From Tanytarsus gracilentus (taxonomy: Eukaryota > Arthropoda > Insecta > Diptera > Chironomidae): a stretch of DNA of 64,000 bases. Numbering within the stretch: position 1 is the first letter of the stretch; every line of letters begins with the position of its first letter. Made by a program: the position numbers and the translations under genes. Of this stretch, positions 60,894-64,000 are shown piece after piece. The notes beneath the pieces are model-generated. The model searched no databases and had not been told where the DNA came from. It worked only from the letters and a program-made list of their open reading frames with translations. The DNA lies in the NCBI GenBank assembly GCA_038502055.1, contig JAXRKN010000044.1, forward strand, positions 4,622,001-4,686,000, given 5' to 3'.

Positions 60894-63664
60894 TAAAAAT
60901 AATTAAAATTAATTTATTTTACTTAATTCATATCGATTTGGTTTTAAAAATTTTAAATACCGTTTTTGCGAATGAAATAAAGAATTTTTAATTCTTAATG
61001 AAAATTTATAATTTTTCATGAAATCCAGTATAAGTTTTTTTTCAACTGACGTACAGAGCGAGTACATCACGACACCTGATGGAAAATCTTACAATTTAAA
61101 TTTTTCAAATCTCTCTCACTAATTTGTTCTGAATAATTCACTGTTTCGTTTTTTTTAAATTTATAATTGTGAGAAAATTTTAACAATGATAAATTTAAAA
61201 CCAAAAATTTCAGATTCTCTCAAATTACATGGAAAATGACCAAAATCTTTCGGTGTAATTTAGTTTCGACAAATGTTCGATGATAAATCAAGAGTCACAC
61301 ACAATCTGAATAATTATGTAACGAACATGAATTATTAGCGACACGAAAGTGTTTCATGAGAAGTAAAACATCGTTTAGTAGCTGTTTGATGGATAAAAGA
61401 TAAACAAATAAAAACATGAGTTCTACACACGAAAGCGCCCTCGTCAATCTGTTTCTTTTACAATGATATTATAATAAATTGCTTGACATTATCATTGACT
61501 CGAGTGATGAAAAAATGTCATGTTAAAATTTTTTTAATTTTTAATTTTTACTCACGGAAAAAAATCCAATTATGCAAAGGACTCAATTGACAATAAAAAA
61601 TGCAATTTAATTTTGGGAATAAACATTTCATATTTTCCACTGATGTCTTTTTTTGGCGAGCAGACAATGAAATTTTTTTTCATCAATTGAGTCACACATT
61701 GATCGAAATGAAACCTGACAAAAATTCGAAAAACGAGTGCGGAAAATAAATTTTATTCATCCCTAAAGTTCTGAATGAAAATAATTAAGATTCGATTGAA
61801 GAAAAACATTTGAGGAGCCAACGCATAAATGTTACTAAAACGTTGATAGTAAATCAAGTTTTGTTTAATTTATTTTTTTTTTAAAATTTAAGTCATTTTT
61901 AAGTTTTAACCCACAGAAGTTTTCAATATTTTTTGAGGCAAACCCCAAAAGTGATTTTTCCAATATCCAAAAATTAAATATTTTTCTATTCAATCAATTT
62001 CCCTCAAGATTTTCGGAAAAATAAAAGAAATGAAAATGAGAAATGCAGCTGCAATAAAGCAATGCACCTTTTGCTCTTCTCCTGCTTCCTCGACATTATT
62101 GTGCATCGATTTTTCAATTAAACTTGCTCTATTTCGTCCCGCTCACAGTTTGCACGCTTGAACTTTTTCACTTCTTTTTTTTTTCAAGGATTAGCCGCAA
62201 TAAAAAAAATCCGATATGTTAATAAAAGTTTTAGTTTGTATTGATTTAATTTATTATTGATCGAGATGAGCTAAAAATGAAATTAATTCGAATGAAATTT
62301 ATCGCAATTAAATTATTCAAAATGAAAATTAGAATTAATATGAAATAACAACCAATAATTTATTTCAAATTATTACTGAGAATGTTTTTGATCTAAATTA
62401 ATTAACCTAGGGATGGAAAAATTGATTTTATTTTAAAAAATAATTTTCGTGCTTTCAAATTTTAATAAATTTGCGTTTAAAATAAATTTTAGATTCAAAA
62501 TATTTTCAATCTCAAAAAGTTTTCATCAAATAATTTTAATTTTTACAAATTAATATTGCAGCAATTATTTATTACCAACACAACAGTAACACAAAATTTT
62601 AAAATCATTTCTTTTCGGAATGTATGGAGGATTAAAGTCATTTTCCGCTCACTTGCTGATTTGAAAGCTTAAGCGGAGATTTGCGATGTGGAAAAGAGGG
62701 AACTTTTAATATCATGCCGCTTTAAATTATCGCTATTTGATTGTTATCGCGAAAAATTAAATGACAGAATATAATTTGTGAATAAATTGAAGGAAATAGA
62801 GCGAATGAGAAAAATTGTATGTCAGGACTTCAAGGGGTGGTCACCAAAATATATTTTCATAATCTTAAAATCTTAAAAAAATTAAATTTTTTAAAAACTA
62901 TTGCAATATTTTCAAGAAATAAATTCGTAAATTGTTATCAGTATTTGCCACTTGAAGCGTTACTTAAATTTATAAACAAAGCAAGTGAGGAGGAAGGAAG
63001 AGCACGAAACGAAAAAATCCCATTAAGCATAATCATCTTTTGCTTAAACTCTGCATAGTCGCTTCAATCTAATCCTAGTCAATTTATCAGCGATTTTTTG
63101 CACCCCGTTGAAGAGCGCTTAGTATTGCCAAAAAATTGTCGCTGCAGCAGGAAATCGACATTTTTCACAGATATCATTAAAGTTAACTCACAGCGAAAGA
63201 AATCGCAAAATTACCAACAGCAATTTGTTTTATTATATTATAAACTTTTGAGTTTTTGACACTTCTTCTTTTATATAGATTTAACTTTCAATTTAGCTGT
63301 CAATTGAAGTCATTACCAGACTTTTCAGTGTCGATTAAAAGATTTTTTTTTTCGGTGGCAAAATAAATTTAAAATGTCTCGATTGAAATTGTTTGTGAAA
63401 TTATTTAAAGAACATTACAGTAAATGGAAATTTTTAATAAAAACATCAAGTTCTTAAATTTATGTTTTTATCTTTTCACTTCCTCTCTCATGTTTCTCTC
63501 CGTTCTTGCTGAGTCTTTGAAGAAGTTTTCACATATAAATCAATCAGAATGGACCATTTGCATTTTTCTGGTGAAATTATAAAAGAAATGCGATCAAAAA
63601 ACAAAAAAGTAGGAAACGGAAAGAGAAATTTCTAAAAAAATTTGATAAGATTAAGAAATAATTA
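60894..63664. other. Gene-less AT-rich stretch
   Basis: No exon, RNA gene or element is recognised. Open frames here are short and lack family motifs. Confidence 0.5.
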
Positions 63665-63789
63665 TTTTGGTTCACAATATTATTTAATAAAATGATTCAT
63701 ATGGCGAAAAAAGTCAAGATAAAAAATTTTGGTTCACAATATTATTTAATAAAATGATTCATATGGCGAAAAAAAGTCAAGATAAAAAT
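63665..63789. repeat. Tandem duplication of a 62-bp unit
   Basis: Two head-to-tail copies begin at 63665 and 63727 (TTTTGGTTCACAATATTATT ... ATGGCGAAAAAAGTCAAGAT). They differ by one A in a homopolymer, so the event is recent or the assembly stuttered. Confidence 0.9.
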
Positions 63790-64000
63790 TAATATCGAAA
63801 GAAATTTTTATGACGTCAAAATTTTGTGTAGTTTACGTCACAGTCAATAAATAAATTGAAATTTCAGTGACGTTTTTCTTCTGAAATTAGATCCATTGCT
63901 TCTTTTTCTTCTTATTTTCATTATTCTTATTTTTTAAATATCCTTTCAAACAAAATGAAAACAAAATTACAAGTCCCTGGCTGACATTTTTATTTTGAAA

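Noticed and set aside
1..64000. CRISPR arrays, operons, ribosome-binding sites and prokaryotic terminators
   Set aside because: The DNA is eukaryotic with spliceosomal introns; no regularly spaced repeat array exists.

Overview
The window is AT-rich eukaryotic nuclear DNA with spliced genes, short introns (mostly 51-71 nt, consensus GT...AG) and long AT-rich gene-poor stretches. The recognisable proteins have metazoan orthologues. The compact introns, strong AT bias and protein similarities point to an insect, most likely a dipteran of the nematoceran kind (midge or mosquito-like). The species is inference; no marker in the window fixes it.

Layout: (1) 0.4-2.9 kb, minus strand, a four-exon gene for a leucine-rich-repeat (LRR) protein with a C-terminal cap. 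It may continue past the left edge. (2) 2.9-45.5 kb, a desert of about 42.6 kb in which I recognise no conserved exon. It holds homopolymer foldbacks at 13.0 and 21.8 kb, a probable 3' remnant of a non-LTR retrotransposon at 30.2-30.6 kb, a GC-richer island at 8.7-9.1 kb and a nested hairpin cluster at 6.1 kb. (3) 45.5-53.4 kb, a dense cluster of five housekeeping or signalling genes in alternating orientation: Rab geranylgeranyltransferase alpha (-), mitochondrial ribosomal protein L21 (+), ATP synthase epsilon/stunted (-), a DHRS7B-like short-chain dehydrogenase (+) and a PDE10-type dual-GAF cyclic nucleotide phosphodiesterase (-). (4) 53.4-64 kb, upstream of the phosphodiesterase. Two small minus-strand exons near 60 kb have a donor phase that fits the phosphodiesterase body, giving a candidate distal alternative N-terminus. 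This flank also has a 98-bp insertion between 25-bp direct repeats and a 62-bp tandem duplication.

The clustered genes work in separate processes (Rab prenylation, mitochondrial translation, F1 ATPase assembly, lipid or steroid redox, cAMP/cGMP hydrolysis). Their closeness reflects shared divergent promoters and abutting 3' ends, not a common pathway. The most useful observation is the candidate two-promoter structure of the PDE10 gene, whose junction matches the place where mammalian PDE10A alternative N-termini join.
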